A DNA stretch of 64,000 nucleotides. Origin: Diplolepis rosae (lineage: Eukaryota > Arthropoda > Insecta > Hymenoptera > Diplolepididae). Below the pieces are notes generated by a model. That model was not told the DNA's origin. It saw only the letters and a list, made by a program, of their open reading frames with translations, and searched no databases. Shown here piece after piece: positions 48,690 to 61,559 of the stretch. The stretch spans positions 12,880,501 to 12,944,500 of the forward strand of contig JAPYXD010000701.1 of the NCBI GenBank assembly GCA_030998225.1. The letters are read 5' to 3'. Position 1 is the stretch's first letter, and every line of letters begins with the position of its first letter. The translations under genes were made by a program, and so were the position numbers.

Positions 48690-50390
48690 CTTTCGGATTC
48701 TAAGATGATTGAAAAATATATGCACATAGCAAAGAGAAAAAAAATCTCAAAAAATTTGTTTCAACTTAAAACTTTAACGACTCATGGTACATATGTTATA
48801 TACGAAAATTTACGATAAAAATTTGAAATTTCTAAACAGAGATATCTTTGAGTTGAAATTTTAAATTCTATTTTAAGTTTTTAGCAAGTGAAAACCTTTA
48901 TATGTATGAGTCATATTCCTTGTTTTATTTTTTAAGGGAATTTAAAAATCTATCAAAACTGACATTATTTGAATAAAAATTGATGCCAAGCGGAATTCGA
49001 ATTTTCGTATTTAAAATTAGATCGACAAAAATACGTCTAAATAGCGCGAATAATCAAATTTAAATCTCTTTAGAAAGTATTGAAGCGTACCTGCAGTGGT
49101 TAAAAAAAAATTCGAAATATTTTTAATTCAATTTTCACTTATATCATAATAGTAAGAAGTTTGGAAATGGAAACTTTATTTGCTTCTTCTGATCATGGTT
49201 CTGAAAGTTTTAAATTGTAAATTAAAGGTGATGGTCAATGGAAAATGGGAAACCGCGGATTTTGTACAGGTGTGTCTTTACTTTTCCACTTTCTGAGCTG
49301 CTTGTAAGTAAAAAGTTGTTGTGCTGGTAACAAGATCCGTTTCGAGCTTCTTACCGAATCGAACCGAGGTCTGAAGATAATCCTTTAGTTCTTTAATCTT
49401 CTAGGAACTTGAGCCTCCTTCCCAAACTATTTTATTTTTCATCTATTGTTTGACTTTTAACGACGAATCGGATAAACTTTGAAGGAATATTCGTTTTTTA
49501 ATTTTCTCTCTCTTTTAGATTTTCTTTTATTAAATTCTACGATATTTATTGGTGAAGATGTTTGTACAGTAATAATTACTTTTATAATATTGCTCTTCTA
49601 TTGTTTCTTGAAGTTTTTTTGATATAATAAATTTATTTCAGTGATAAGTTTATTAATAATTTGGTTCAAATTAATTGTTTAAGAATAATTTTAATACTTT
49701 TAAAATATTATTGGTTTTTATCTATCACTTTAAGCGAGATTAGTAATAAAACTAATAGTTAGACATTATCTGAATAGAAACATTTTTATAGGTCAATACC
49801 AGACGATTATTGGCAGTCAATATTTCAATATTGATGGAGCCTTGGAAGTTTTGGTTTCCCAGTCTTGTCAGAGTTTTTAGATTTTGCTCTTATGAAAAAA
49901 TCTCTTCTTTCAGGGGTTGAGGGTTTTTTATGGAATAAATTTTTACAAACTTTGCTCGAATAGACATTGATGAAAATATAGATGTTTAAATTTGCCATTT
50001 TTTAAAGTAGTTAAACAAAACTTTTTGGAATTTTTTATTATTTCGCGAAAATTATCGCTTTCAAGAAAACATTTCTATACTGTATAGAAAATTTTTCTGT
50101 TAAGTTAAAGAATATGAAAATTCACAGAAGAAGTCAGGAAAATTTACCGAAATTTTTTTTCAGAAGAATAACCCACATTTATTTTATCAATGCAACCCGA
50201 AATTTTTCGGAAAATTCTAAAAAAATTTCTTACAATATAGCACTATTTTCCTTGAATATTTCTGAGTATGAATGATATACAAACATTCTAAATTTTAAAA
50301 AAATTGATGAAACAATAAAATATGCATAAATTGACTATAATGAAAGCGATTAATTTTATATTAATTAAATTACCTAACTGAAATATATAT
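48690..50390. other. Intron, nothing recognised
   Basis: AT-rich; no genes or clear repeats seen. Confidence 0.3.
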
Positions 50391-50396
50391 TTAATT

Positions 50397-50550
50397 AAGG
50401 GGTTATCCATACTTATTATGCGAAAAAAAGTGAATTTTAAACATTTATTTTTGAAAAAGTGAATCAATAATTTTTGGTAAATGTTTGCGCATTTAAATAC
50501 TTATCACATGAACATAATTATGTATTATTTTCATGAAACAATATTCGTTA
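50397..50550. repeat. Dispersed repeat starting TTAAGGGGTTATCC, copy 2
   Basis: See copy 1 at 48529-48680; similarity ends after CAATATTCGTTAT. Confidence 0.7.
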
Positions 50551-51039
50551 TTCAAAGAGCTGCAGCCTATATCATATAGCATTTTTTTTGAGGTGCTTCG
50601 CATTGAGCGACATTGTTCAGAACTGAAATATCTAAAATAAAAAATACAAAGATATTTCTTTTATTTATTAGTTTTGCTAGTCCTTAATCGAAGGACTTTG
50701 CAAAAAAAATTCTGGACAAAATGTCAGCCCGTCAAAGTATATATAATTGAATTCCATTATATTATAATAAATATTCAAAAATGTCAATTTTGTCAATCAT
50801 TTGAGCGAGTAAAGACGCAGCGTACGTATTTTGTAAAAAATATCCAGAACTTTCTAAACAATATTTTGTAAATGAATTTGTCCATTTTTGGGAGGAAAAC
50901 TTATTTGTAAATATAACTCTAAATATTTGAGAAAAGTTATTATTTTTGACGGAAATATTTTCATGATACATATATGGAAAATTATTCGGAGGCGTTAAAA
51001 AAATTCTCCGAAGTCTTTTTTGAAAAATTATTGATATTC

Positions 51040-51320
51040 ATGTATTTATTTATGAGCACTATCAACAACCAGTATTGGAATTTTTGATTTTTTCAAAAAC
51101 ACAAAAAATGGTCTAGTTTTCTCAATTTTGGTTGGATGTAGCTGGTTAATGAAGTTGTCCTTACTTTTTCGGCTCCGATAAAGTGTGCCCAAGCTCAATT
51201 CAATCTGATCATTCTGTCGAGAGTTATCGAGTATACGACCTACTACTACAGACAAACAGACACTTTCGTAAAAACCGTTTTTCCTAACTCAGGGGGTCTC
51301 AAAACGTAAAGATGTAACCG
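51040..51320 (-). repeat. Dispersed repeat with GTAGTAG head, copy A
   Basis: On the minus strand: TTTTGAGACCCCCTGAGTTA, a short TCTGT/GTAGTAG run, CTCGATAACTCTCGACAGAA, GGAGCCGAAAAAGTAAGGAC and CATCCAACCAAAATTGAG, then CAAAAATTCC. The same order is at 54400-54880 and, diverged, at 59840-60150 and 63365-63900. Conceptual translations share RSRKSKENF but with varying frames, so coding is doubtful. Unclassified insect-type dispersed repeat. Confidence 0.8.
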
Positions 51321-52660
51321 GAATGAAAGAAATAAAATGTAGGAAAAGTGAGGTTATCTCAGGTTTCGCGTTAATTTTGTGGTCCTTTCAGAAAACCGAA
51401 GTGAAGGAAGTCGTAAATTTCTGAAAATGAACTTTCTGGTCCCTATAGTTGAGTACCAGAAACTGAAACCTTTTGATATTTTATTTTCTCTCGAGTGCGC
51501 TTTTATTTCTTTTTTAGAATTTTGTTCCAGAGGTAGGGTACCTCAAGCTCGGTCAGTTTATTTGAAACCTCGAACTTTGGCTCTCTTAAATTCACATTGA
51601 ACTCTGTAAATTTCCTATAGAAAGTAAAGTTTGAATCGAAATACTACTTTTTTAAATTATATCAGAGTATAAATTTTCAGTTCTTAGTCAGCAACATTCT
51701 TATAGTCTTTTAAAGCATCAATGGTAATCGATAAGTCGATGAAGAAGTAACTCGAAAAGTTGATTTTAGAATTCTTTTCCGACTTTATAAGAAATATATA
51801 TTTCATCGAAAGTCAAGGAGTTGATAAAGATATAAAAATATTTATAAAAAAAATATAGAATCTTATTAATTTATTTACTTAAGTTAAAAAGATAAAAAGA
51901 TTTGCAAGTAGATCTAGAATATTTTTATGGAATATTATTAATAAAAAGTTATATGATTAATAATGCCCTGTTATCAGTTATATTAATTCAAAGAAATGTT
52001 TAAGTTATAGAGTAACTGAATACGAACACGTATTTTCAAGTGAAATCGTAGATATTTTGAGCAAACTGAGTACGTAGGCAAGCTTTGAATCGAATATGAT
52101 GTGTCATTTTTCAAACATGTCTCACTAATGAGAATGGAAAGTCAGTCAGAAGAATAAATTACAGCCAACTTGATAAATGAGAAATCGTTATTTCTCACAG
52201 CACTGTATTTGATCAAATATTCGTTTTGCTTTATAAATCTATGATCTTGTTACGTAAGTTTTGAAAAGTTACTCAATAAAAATGCTGTCATATTTATGGA
52301 AATTCTACCTTCAGATGAATCTTAGGCAGAAAATCTTCTAGAACTAAAATTAATACTAATATTATGATACATGTTGTTTATTATACGTATAAAATATACG
52401 TCTACAGTTTGCAGACTTTGAAGGTTAGTTGATGGGGTACTTTGCTTTTTTATGTGGGTACTTTTCACGTTGCGTTTGTCAGTAAAGCGTGAATCATTGC
52501 CTCCATTTATTCAAAAGAAGAAATGCAAGAGCCTTTGGTACTTGCAAGCTTTATTTTGCTACATTTTGTGATATGGAGAGAAAAATGTTTCTCTAGAAAT
52601 ATTCTTAATAGCTTTACTCTCGTTTAGTAGTTTTTTACATTTCTCACAATTTTTCATCGT
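51321..52660. other. Intron, nothing recognised
   Basis: No genes or clear repeats seen. Confidence 0.3.
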
Positions 52661-52670
52661 ACATACTTAA

Positions 52671-53156
52671 GGGGTTAGGCCACTCTAGAGGCAGAAAAAG
52701 TAGGCATATCTTGTGATTTTTTTTTCAGCGAAACCATGAAATAAATCGAGATTATAAACTTTTTATTATATTGCATAGTTCCTTTTTTATTAACAATTTT
52801 CTGGCGATTTTTTATGGAATTTTATACTTTTTTACTTTAGAAGTGCGCCATTTGGGCAAAAATCAATATACCAAAAAAATCCTACGTACTTCTCTAGCTA
52901 TTCTTATGAGTATTCTAAAAAATTTCAGTGACTCATCATAACTCAAAAATCACAGGATCTTCCAGTAATAAAGGCGTCATCGAAAAAATGCTACAGTCGC
53001 CATTTTGACATCTATCGCTTAAAAAAAATTATTTTGTACAGTCAATTACATGTATAATAAAAACCCTATTTTGCAATCTCGATTTAGTTCATTGTTTCGC
53101 TGAAAAAAAATCACAAAATATGCCTATTTTTTCTACCTCTAGAATGGCCTAACCCC
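52671..53156. mobile_element. TTAA foldback element, family 3
   Basis: TTAA at 52667-52670 and 53157-53160. The ends GGGGTTAGGCCACTCTAGAG and near-perfect complement lead into arms with TAGGCATATCTTGTGATTTT / AAATCACAAAATATGCCTA and AAATCGAGATTATAAAC / TTGCAATCTCGATTTA. 486 bp, non-coding. Confidence 0.93.
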
Positions 53157-53324
53157 TTAAGACTTTATCTTTTCTTAAGATTTAAATCAGATACTATAAT
53201 TCTAGTCTTTAGTTTCTAATTGGTTTTGATTATTTAACAAAAGAATCATCTCTTTTTTGCCGGCATTGGATTTTTTTAATTGTTCCAAACTAATTATAGT
53301 CTACAGACCTTTATTAGTAGGTGT

Positions 53325-53576
53325 TCATTTGTCAGTAATCTCATTTTTCCCAAAAAACACTAAATTGTTACTAGGCTGTGAATCCATTGTTACGAAAATA
53401 CAATATGGGTTGCGTTTTAACAAATAATCGGGCACAGATCTATCGCCGAAATATTCTTCAAGATGTATTCTATCTTGTATTTGAGCAAGAGTGGATTTAC
53501 AATCGAGTAACAATCTAGTGATTTTTTGGAGAGTGATATTTCTGTCCACCCCCTTATGCCCTCTTAATTCAGCCAA
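53325..53576 (-). pseudogene. Unclassified ORF fragment
   Basis: 83 codons opening with TTG on the minus strand: AELRGHKGVDRNITLQKI, then RIHLEEYFGDRSVPDYLL and PYCIFVTMDSQPS. Composition looks more protein-like than nearby frames, but I know no matching family and there is no ATG near the start. It may be a piece of a transposon or retrogene. Confidence 0.25.
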
Positions 53577-54139
53577 AAATATTAATTATCATAGAAAAAT
53601 TTTTGGGAACGTAAAATACTTTTTCTCATCACGTGGCATACTTGAAACATGTCCTTAATAATTCAAAAATAAAAAAATTAATTTCAGGAAAGAAATTTCT
53701 TCTTTGTCAGTTTACCTTCATATGGATTTTTTGTTCGTTAAGGATTGCATAGAACCGTCAGTAATTGGAAAATTTTGGAATTCGGGTAAAATGAACATTT
53801 TTGAATGATCATTTAAATTGAAACAGAATACATTTTGCTTCTGAAAGTCAAAATATATACATTAGAGGATTTGTAGAAATATACACTGATTTGATGTTCC
53901 ACCGGAAAAATGTCAATTTAAATCTCTGATTTTTGAAAACGTGTGAAATATATTCTACTGCAAGAATAATAATTGAAATTCAAATCTGTTATTTACTCAA
54001 AATAACATTGAAAAAGTAACTCACTATGGTAGCGTATTTTAAATAAATTTATAATTATAAGATTTTAACACATGACGCGAGGTTAGGGAATCAAGAAGTA
54101 CCGTCAGCGCTTAGCGCAGATGCATTGTACACTTCTTTG

Positions 54140-54390
54140 TCAACCTTATTTTTCTGAATCAAACAAATAAATTTATTGTCTATAATAAATTATTATCAAG
54201 CCAACTCTTTCAATCAATTTTTAAAAATCACTTCTTTGAATCAAGCAAATAATTTTTTTAATAAAGAAGATAGATATTTGACATTTACTGTAATCAAACA
54301 AATTCTTGGTTAATCCAAATAAATTACTGTTTTAAATTTAATAAACCAAATTAAAAATATACTATATTTAATTCAAACAAAACTTTTCTC
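54140..54390. repeat. AATCAAACAAAT word-repeat stretch
   Basis: The words AATCAAACAAAT and AATTTGGTTTATT-like complements repeat. It adjoins the dispersed repeat copy B. Confidence 0.45.
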
Positions 54391-54399
54391 TTAGAGTAT

Positions 54400-54885
54400 G
54401 ATAACGTTTTCTCGTATCTCGTATAATTTAACTGGAAAATGGAATTTAGATATTGAATTTTTTCAATTTTTAACATACTGTAACTGCCCTATTTTGGTTC
54501 AATCGAAAAATGTTACTAGGATAATATTGCAATTTTTGATTTTTTCAAAAGAAGAACTTTAAAAAACAAAAAATGCTCTCATTTTAACAATTCTAGTCGG
54601 ATGTGGCTGATTATCGAAATTTTCCTTACTTTTTCGGCTCCAATAAATAATATCAAAGCTCAAGTCAATCCGATAATTATATCGAGAGTAATCGAGTATA
54701 TGGCCTACTACTACTACTACTACTACAGACACTTTCGAAAAAATCGTTTTTTCTGACTCAGGGGGTCTCAAGACGAAAATATTTGATGGAAATTCAGAAA
54801 ATGATTTTTCACATAATACCAATACCTTCTCATTTAATGACAATGGAAAAGAAATGTCTGTGTACAAAATTTATGAAAACCTTCT
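54400..54885 (-). repeat. Dispersed repeat with GTAGTAG head, copy B
   Basis: Same order of landmarks as copy A, with a longer (GTA)n run near 54710-54726 that yields the VVVVVV artefact in translation. Its low-coordinate side shares TGTAAC.GCCCTATTTTGGT-like sequence with 59920-59990. Its high-coordinate side carries AATACCAATACCTTCTC, matching 60125 and 63370. Confidence 0.75.
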
Positions 54886-54887
54886 TA

Positions 54888-55182
54888 CACGGAGAGAAAT
54901 ATTTGTCTATAATTACTAAAGTATTTGGAAACACATGATAAAATTCTAAAGCGACGTACTTTTTTCTAATAACTCATATTTATTAGGATTTCTATTATAG
55001 AATGCGCAAAATTACCGATAAAAATTACCATGTAGATGGTAAAATTTTCTAATTACTCAATTTATTCCACCATCTAGATGGGAATTTTTATTTTGAATTA
55101 TTAGAAAAAAGTACGTCCCATTGGAATTTAATCATGCGTTTCCAAATAGTTTGGAAATTTTAAAGAAATATTTTTCTCCGTG
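54888..55182. mobile_element. MITE with CACGGAGAGAAATATTTG ends, copy 1
   Basis: CACGGAGAGAAATATTTGTC at the left (after TA) and AAATATTTTTCTCCGTG at the right. Nearly palindromic, 295 bp, with GCGACGTACTTTTTTCTAAT and its mirror inside. Second copy at 63054-63365. Confidence 0.85.
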
Positions 55183-55189
55183 CGTGGTT

Positions 55190-55555
55190 GTTTGTGATTG
55201 AGCTCAAGGAATAAATACTTGGTAAATTAGCAAATTTTTTTCTACATATTTGTGTCCAAAGTACATAAAATTTCGTTTCCAAAATTTTGGAAATGTTAAA
55301 GATAAAAACGGACGTAGATAGACTGCTTTTGCTTTTGAAATGGGAAAAAAGTTCTATTTTATCAAAATATATCAGCACATTTTTTCATTATCAAAACCAA
55401 AAGTCGTCTATTCATGTCCGGTTTCATCTTCTCTACCATTTCTAAAATTATGGGAACAAAATTTTAAGTACTTTGGACACAAATATGTAGAAAGTGGACC
55501 AAATTGTTAACATGAATTTGCCACTTTTCTCAAGTATCACATGCCCTTAATTGCT
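55190..55555. mobile_element. TTAA foldback element, GGGCATGTGATACT family, copy 2
   Basis: Mirrored arms share CTACATATTTGTGTCCAAAG, CCAAAATTTTGGAAAT-like and CGGACGTAGATAGAC. The right end CAAGTATCACATGCCC is followed by TTAA; the left end is diverged. Confidence 0.75.
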
Positions 55556-55559
55556 AACT

Positions 55560-56940
55560 TTAAGTAGAAAATTATAAATTGTTACGTTCGCATAAGTAAA
55601 ATTTTTCAATGATTAATAATTATTGTAAGAATAGTTTTTGTCTGTCCAATTGCCGAATATAATATTGTAGTACCTTTAGATAATATTGTGAAATTCCCAG
55701 TGTTATGATTACAAAAATTGTGTCCTTTATTTTTGTACTGAAAAGTGAAAGGTTCTTGTGATACGCCCATATATAAATTTCCTTAAAAATCGGAAAATGA
55801 ACAAAACAGGTTTAATGCATTTTGTTCGCTTATTCCTAATTTAATGTCGGACTAAAAATGGCTCTTGTTTTGATAAAAATTGTCTTAGCAATTCATTAAG
55901 AAACTGTTTATCTGGTAAAATCCAATTATTTTTCAGGTGTTATTTCCGATAAAGAAATTACTTCAGCAACCAGAAATAATAGTGCAATTAATATTAATGC
56001 TCTAACGATTTTACATTCTTGTGCTTTTTTTTCTTTCACTGAGTTTGAACGAAACTCGGCTAGCAGTATGATCATACGCTTACATCGTTTCAGTGTCATA
56101 ATAAACAGAGCAGAGTCTGAAAGTGTAAATCTTCTTGGCGCATGCGCGTATACACTTTGCGTATGAATGTGACGTCATTGGACGGCGGTGTGACGCCCTC
56201 TATGTGGGTTATGACGCAGGTGGTTACCCTGCTAGCTTAACCACTGCATTCATATTCCGCTGGATCCTTGTGCGAGCCACAACGTTTACAGTAGGGATAC
56301 AGGTGTGTTGAAACCAAAGAAGAAGTAGTGGCGAAAATAGGGGAAGGGTGCAATGAAAGGATGATAGATATTGTTGGAAGATATAAAGTCGGTAAACCGA
56401 GGATTTTGCATTGACGCATTAAAAGATCTCAAGCTGCTCAATGTATTGGAATAATTAGTTATGATTTCTTTTAAATTGTACGTCAGGGTTGCCAACATTG
56501 CGATTTATCGCGATTCTGGAATTTTTTCTAATTGGCGATTTCCTGCTGACCGTCGATTTCTTTGTTATTAATATTATCAGAAAATTTTATGCAAATGTCT
56601 GCCGAACTTATCTGGATTGTCTCTAGGGGTATTTGATAATAACTTCCCAATCACAACGACGAAGGATTGATTTTTTCCATAAAATCTATCAAAACACCAA
56701 CTACAGAACAACTTTTATTTGTTTACATCGAACTCAATCTACAAAAGTTTTGCTTTTAGAAAATTATATTGTTCAAGATTTATTCTTTTGTTGTCAAGTT
56801 AAATAGATTTTATATTTTTTCTTAATTATCACCCTTCACTTTTTATTTTGTATTTATCAATTATTTATTTTCAAATTTAGCACTCATTGGCTACTTTTTG
56901 CGAAATTAGTTAATTGCTTGCCGATTTCTGGCGACTTTTA
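55560..56940. other. Intron with a GC-richer patch
   Basis: The patch 56040-56300 is CpG-rich (GCGCATGCGCGTATACAC, GACGTCATTGGACGGCGG). A minus frame at 56237-56419 ends YCKRCGSHKDPAEYECSG, faintly like a gag zinc knuckle, but this alone does not support a gene. Confidence 0.3.
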
Positions 56941-56947
56941 AGACCCA

Positions 56948-57238
56948 CACTGATAAAAATGCTATTAATTTTAATAGACTTTAATATACAAGTGGTAAAT
57001 TAAAGTTAATAGATTTGTATATGACGAAACATTAATATACGTTCATATTAAATTGAATAACTTTCCAATCAAAATATATTAAAATTAACCAAAATTATTA
57101 AAATATACACACATGTGTATTAAAATTCAAATAAAAGTTTGTATTTTTTAAGATGAAAGTATTTTAAATTTAATATACGTTACTGAAAAAAGTTCCATTA
57201 CATGTAATGGAAGTTTAATACAGACATTTCTAACAGTG
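56948..57238. mobile_element. MITE with CACTGATAAAAATG ends, CA duplication
   Basis: CACTGATAAAAATG at the left and CATTTCTAACAGTG at the right, each flanked by CA. The interior repeats ATTAATATAC / GTATATTAAAATT words in both orientations. 291 bp. Confidence 0.75.
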
Positions 57239-57239
57239 C

Positions 57240-57990
57240 ATAATTTGGTTCGCATTAAATGAAATGCAGATTCTCTTAATTATAAATGATTCTTCTTTAA
57301 TTATCTTAGAATAAATATTTTGTTTTATTGCGTTATCTTATTTCATTATAGATTTTATGCATAAAAAGCATTTAAAAATGTGGATCGGGTCAAGTTGACT
57401 TCATTGAAAATTGAACATTCAAACTTCGAGGGTAATAAATGAGACCAGATCTTCTGCTTTATTCACACATTAAGATGTATTAGTTTTCTTCATTGCGGAT
57501 ATTAGATTTTATATACCGCATATGCAAATAGCTTGATATAAATTTACATACATGAAATTTAATACAGAAATCTTGAACAGAGGATTGCAGATATAACTGA
57601 CAGGGCTTTAGCTTGTCTTTCTGCAACGCCACGCATGAAACGTCGAAGAAAATGTTTTTTTTTATACGAACCTAGGTTATTTTCTTCATTTACGTCACTC
57701 AGTATTTTTTTCATTCATTTTATCATACTATATATGCCATGAATGGCATTCTGAATTTTAAACATTTTTATGTGTGTCTTATAAATTTTGAATTTGTTAT
57801 TGACAGCATGTTTTGACCATAGAAATTTTTTAAATAATTGTTAATTGTTTAAAAAATCACTTACCATATCAATATCTGTTCTAAATTTGACAGTCAAACT
57901 ACAAAAAAATGAATTTCATTCAACCTTACAAAATAACTCGACATTTTTTTATAATATAAAAGTACGGATTATTATACCATAAAAAATTTC
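57240..57990. other. Intron, nothing recognised
   Basis: Unique by eye. Confidence 0.3.
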
Positions 57991-58169
57991 GTGTTACCAG
58001 GTGTACAAGTATGAAACCGGTAATGACATATATGTGTCGCTAGGTAAAACTATACGTTCTGTCAAACCAAATCATTGACGCCATTTCTTCGCATTGAGTT
58101 CTGTCAACAATATTCAGTTCATAAACAATCAAGTTTCATACAACAACTAATTTTTTTTCGCTAGTAAAA

Positions 58170-59044
58170 ATGTCGATTTTTGTGCCTTCAAACTACGATT
58201 CGCGGACATCATTGATTTTCTGTTACCAATTGAAGAAATCTGCTTTGGAAGCCCATCGAATGCTTGTGGAAGCTTACGGCCAGCATGCTCTAGGCAAAAC
58301 ACAGTGCAACGAGTGGTTCAATAAGTTTAAAAGTGGCGATTTCGATGTGAGAAACGATGAACGTGGAAAACCATCGAAAAAGTTTGAAAATGCCGAATTG
58401 CAAGCATTATTGGATGAAGATGATGGTCAAACGCTACCAACAACAATTGGCCAATTTGAATCGTGCTTTGCGCCAAAAACGTCAAGAATATCAAACTAGG
58501 CAACACAAAGTGATTTTTCTTGATGACAATGCACCAGCACATCGAACAAAAAAGACTCGCACTCTAAAAACAAGTGTGTTACTTCTACACGTGAAATACG
58601 ATAGTAACTTTTTAGGCATTTGAAGTGTGTAGTTTTAATACACATTACAAACGTAACGTTTAATTTTCAAACACTTTAACGTTTTGTACCCAAAATGTGT
58701 GTTAAAATTACACACTTCAAATGCCTAAAAAGTTACTATCGTGATTCACGTGTAAAATTAACACACTTGTTTTTAGAGTGCGGGAATTGGTAAATTCGTA
58801 CAGCTGGGAAGCCCTCCCCCATGCGGCTTATTTACCAGACTTGGCTCCATCTGACTACCACTTATTTTCATCAATGGGGCACGCACTTGCTGAACAGCGC
58901 TTCGATTCGTACGAAAATGTGAAAAAATGGCTCGATGACTGGCTTGACTCAAAAAACGAACAATTTTTTTGGCGAGGCATACACAAATTGCCAGAGAGAT
59001 GGGAAAAATGTGTGGCTAGCAATGGCCATTACTTTGAAGATTGA
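58170..59044 (+). pseudogene. mariner transposase, deleted and interrupted
   Basis: The N-terminal DNA-binding part (58170-58430) reads SALEAHRMLVEAYGQHALGK, CNEWFNKFKSGDFDVRNDER and ends at LLDEDDGQT. A deletion of roughly 400 bp then removes the second helix-turn-helix, the linker and the GDEKW box, and shifts the frame. Reading resumes as RYQQQLANLNRALRQKRQEY and DDNAPAHRTKKTR (second catalytic Asp). After the nested MITE come ELVNSYSWEALPHAAY, LPDLAPSDYHLF (third Asp) and a normal C-terminus RWEKCVASNGHYFED. Dead for lack of the first catalytic Asp. Confidence 0.92.
58560..58780. mobile_element. 221-bp palindromic MITE inside mariner 2, CG duplication
   Basis: Ends CACTCTAAAAACAAGTGTGT and complement. 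The whole element is an imperfect hairpin built of AAGTGTGTTA and TTTTAACACAC words. It is flanked by CG on each side (58558-58559, 58781-58782). Removing it and one CG restores AAG ACT CGG GAA TTG (KTREL) in frame, which proves the boundaries. Confidence 0.93.
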
Positions 59045-59118
59045 ATGTATAACCATTTTTATTAAATAAACGTGTATTTTCTCAAAAAAATTACCGGTTT
59101 CATACTTGTACACTTGGT

Positions 59119-59840
59119 ATTAGTTTAGATTGAATGCACAATACTTTTTTTTCATTTTGGATTTTGATTGGAAAATTTAATACAGTTATTGATGATAATT
59201 AATTTTGTAATTAAATAATAATAATTCAAAGAATTTTCTGTAGCTGATAAATGCTATATAAATAACATTTTCAAAATTCATAATATATTGCTAACTTAAA
59301 TTCCCACACCAGATGTTTTTTTTTGTTGTTTTAATAAAAAGAAAATTCAAACATTCATACAATTATAAAAAATAAAAGTGTGTAGAAGGTGAGAAATTAA
59401 TTTTAATAGCCAGAAAGTTTGAGCGCTTCCAGGGCGAGATTCTAATGTTGCGCTGTGCGCTGGGTTCTGTGTTCTTCGCGGGCACTTAAGTTTCCCCTTC
59501 ATAATTGATTACTATAACGTAAGTGAATTTTTTTTATTGTTGATTTGAATTTGCTTTCCTTAAAATAACTTATATTTTTAGGAATACATTCTTATAATGA
59601 TACCTACGGTTCGTGCTTGATATTCGCCATTGAAAAAAGGAACTAAGGCTCAAAATTTGAAGAAGAAAAATGTATAGATGAATATTTGTAGACCTATTTT
59701 AGAAAGCAGATTCGCATTCTGACGTTTTTCACTTATTTCGTATAGTTCACCTGAAAAATATAAGATTTGTGATTTTCAATGACATTTTTTAAAACTAAAA
59801 TGAAAAATATACATTCTATCAAAAAATATGTAACTGAAAA
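59119..59840. other. Intron, nothing recognised
   Basis: A GC-richer patch at 59425-59490 has no recognised exon. Confidence 0.3.
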
Positions 59841-60145
59841 TTTGTACATCTCTCTTGGGTGAGAAAATTTTTCATCTTAATTTTTTTCATATATTGAATA
59901 GTTTTTGACTGTAAAATGGAATTTGATTATCGATTTCTATCAATTTTTAAAATACTGTAACTTTCATAATTTTGGTCAAAACAAAAAATTGTGTTAAGAT
60001 AATTTATAGAGATTTTTGAGCATTATTAGAAACTAATATTGAAATTTTGGATCTTTTAAAAATAATGTTCGAAAACTCCAAAAATTCCCTAACTTAAAAA
60101 AAGTAGATGTTAAATTCCACATAAATCTAATACCTTCCCATACGT
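59840..60145 (-). repeat. Dispersed repeat related to copies A and B
   Basis: Shares TACTGTAACTTTCATAATTTT-like sequence with 54478-54500, and on the minus strand GGAAGGTATTAGATTTATGT and AACATCTACTTTTT with 63370 and 63481. It abuts the long-TIR element starting at 60147. Confidence 0.55.
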
Positions 60146-61559
60146 AATGAAAATGTAATAATAACAGTAGCGTCAGTCTGAAGCGAGCGCTTGCTCCTCA
60201 GAAGTTTCTGGATATCTGGAAGCATGTTTTCGCTTTCCTATCCAATTACAACCTGAAATTCTAGACGCTTCACAAAATTGTCTGAAATGGGTCTCGAACA
60301 GTTTGATCGTCCCCTAACGACACATTGTGATTTCGAGGAAAGCGATTTGTCTAAATATTGGATTGTGAAAATTATAAAATAAAAAAAACAAAAATTAGCA
60401 AAGTATAATATTCCTCGAAAGGGATCTTAGAAAATGATAATTTGGAAAAAGTGGACTTCTTAAAAGTAAAAATTCACAAGAAATGAACTATACTGATATA
60501 TATATTAATACTTATGTATATAATTATATATAGAACCGTCATTTTGGTGACATCTTTAGTCTGATGCAGCCTTACTCTGACGGTACAATAATTTGTGTCC
60601 CTGACGTGCTAGAGACCTTAATCGCATCAAGGGCACCTGGGAGACGTTTACGGCCCTTTTGAGCTGCCAGGGACACAACTGATTAACATTCTGCTGTGCA
60701 GAGGGTCAATACTTTAGAGGCATTGAGCACGAGCGACAATGAAGGGGAAGGTGACACGCGAATAGTGCACGCTGATTGCGTTATTATATTTCAATTCCAA
60801 TGTATACGTGACCTCTTTGAAATTACGTCTGTTCGACCCAACTCATTCTTTTCTCATATTATACTAAAAATATCGACCTTGGTGTCGTTTGTCAGAAAAA
60901 ACTTGTACGATTTAAACAGATTTCTTCAAATGTCAAAAAAAGAGAATAATTTTATTATTTTTGAAAGCAGTAACTAGAGATAAATTTCTAAATTGAAAAT
61001 AAATGAGTGTTTTAATTCTATTGCTACCGCTAAAGAACAAAATGATGAAGAGGATTGAGAAAATGTTATTTTTCCATTAGCATTTTGATCTAGTGAAGGA
61101 AGCGTTTTAAGTGAAGGGTTAGGAAAAGCAGCACGCGAAGAGATTCCGTTGTCGTTTTCCGAGGAAAGCACTTCCGGTATTTAGCGAGTCATAGTGAGAG
61201 AGACGATGGAAGATAAAAATACATCACGAACAGCGACAGTAATTACATTCAGAAAGGTGGTTTTTTTATACCCCACGTTTGCTTAAGAGTGATATGCAAA
61301 CGCAGAACAGGATTTTACGAATTCAGAATTTTATCAGGAAGTTAGTAAGTCAGGACAATCATAAAATATTCATTTTTATACGTTTTATATCTAGGCTGCC
61401 TTATTTTTTGAGAAATGGCTTCTGAGTTAAGTAAGGAAGAAATTCTTCAAATTATTTTCTTGATGTAAGAAGATTGTTTTAGTAAATTATATGTATATAT
61501 GAAGTGAGCCAAGAGGTACGTCTAATATAAAATGAAAACACCTTTTAAAATATATAGAA

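Larger units (their letters stand above)
57997..59117 (+). mobile_element. mariner transposon 2, internally deleted, with nested MITE
   Basis: Terminal inverted repeats CCAGGTGTACAAGTATGAAA (57997-58023) and complement (59091-59117), flanked by TA at 57995-57996 and 59118-59119. It is about 900 bp without the nested MITE, against about 1.3 kb for a full mariner, because the middle of the transposase is deleted. TIRs and protein differ from mariner 1, so it is another lineage. Confidence 0.93.

Noticed and set aside
54559..54867. 102-codon minus frame with a VVVVVV run
   Set aside because: The run is a (GTA)n microsatellite in a dispersed repeat; related copies have frame breaks.
56237..56498. 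CKRCGSHKDPAEYEC as a zinc knuckle
   Set aside because: Spacing does not fit the CX2CX4HX4C gag knuckle and no neighbouring retroelement sequence is seen.
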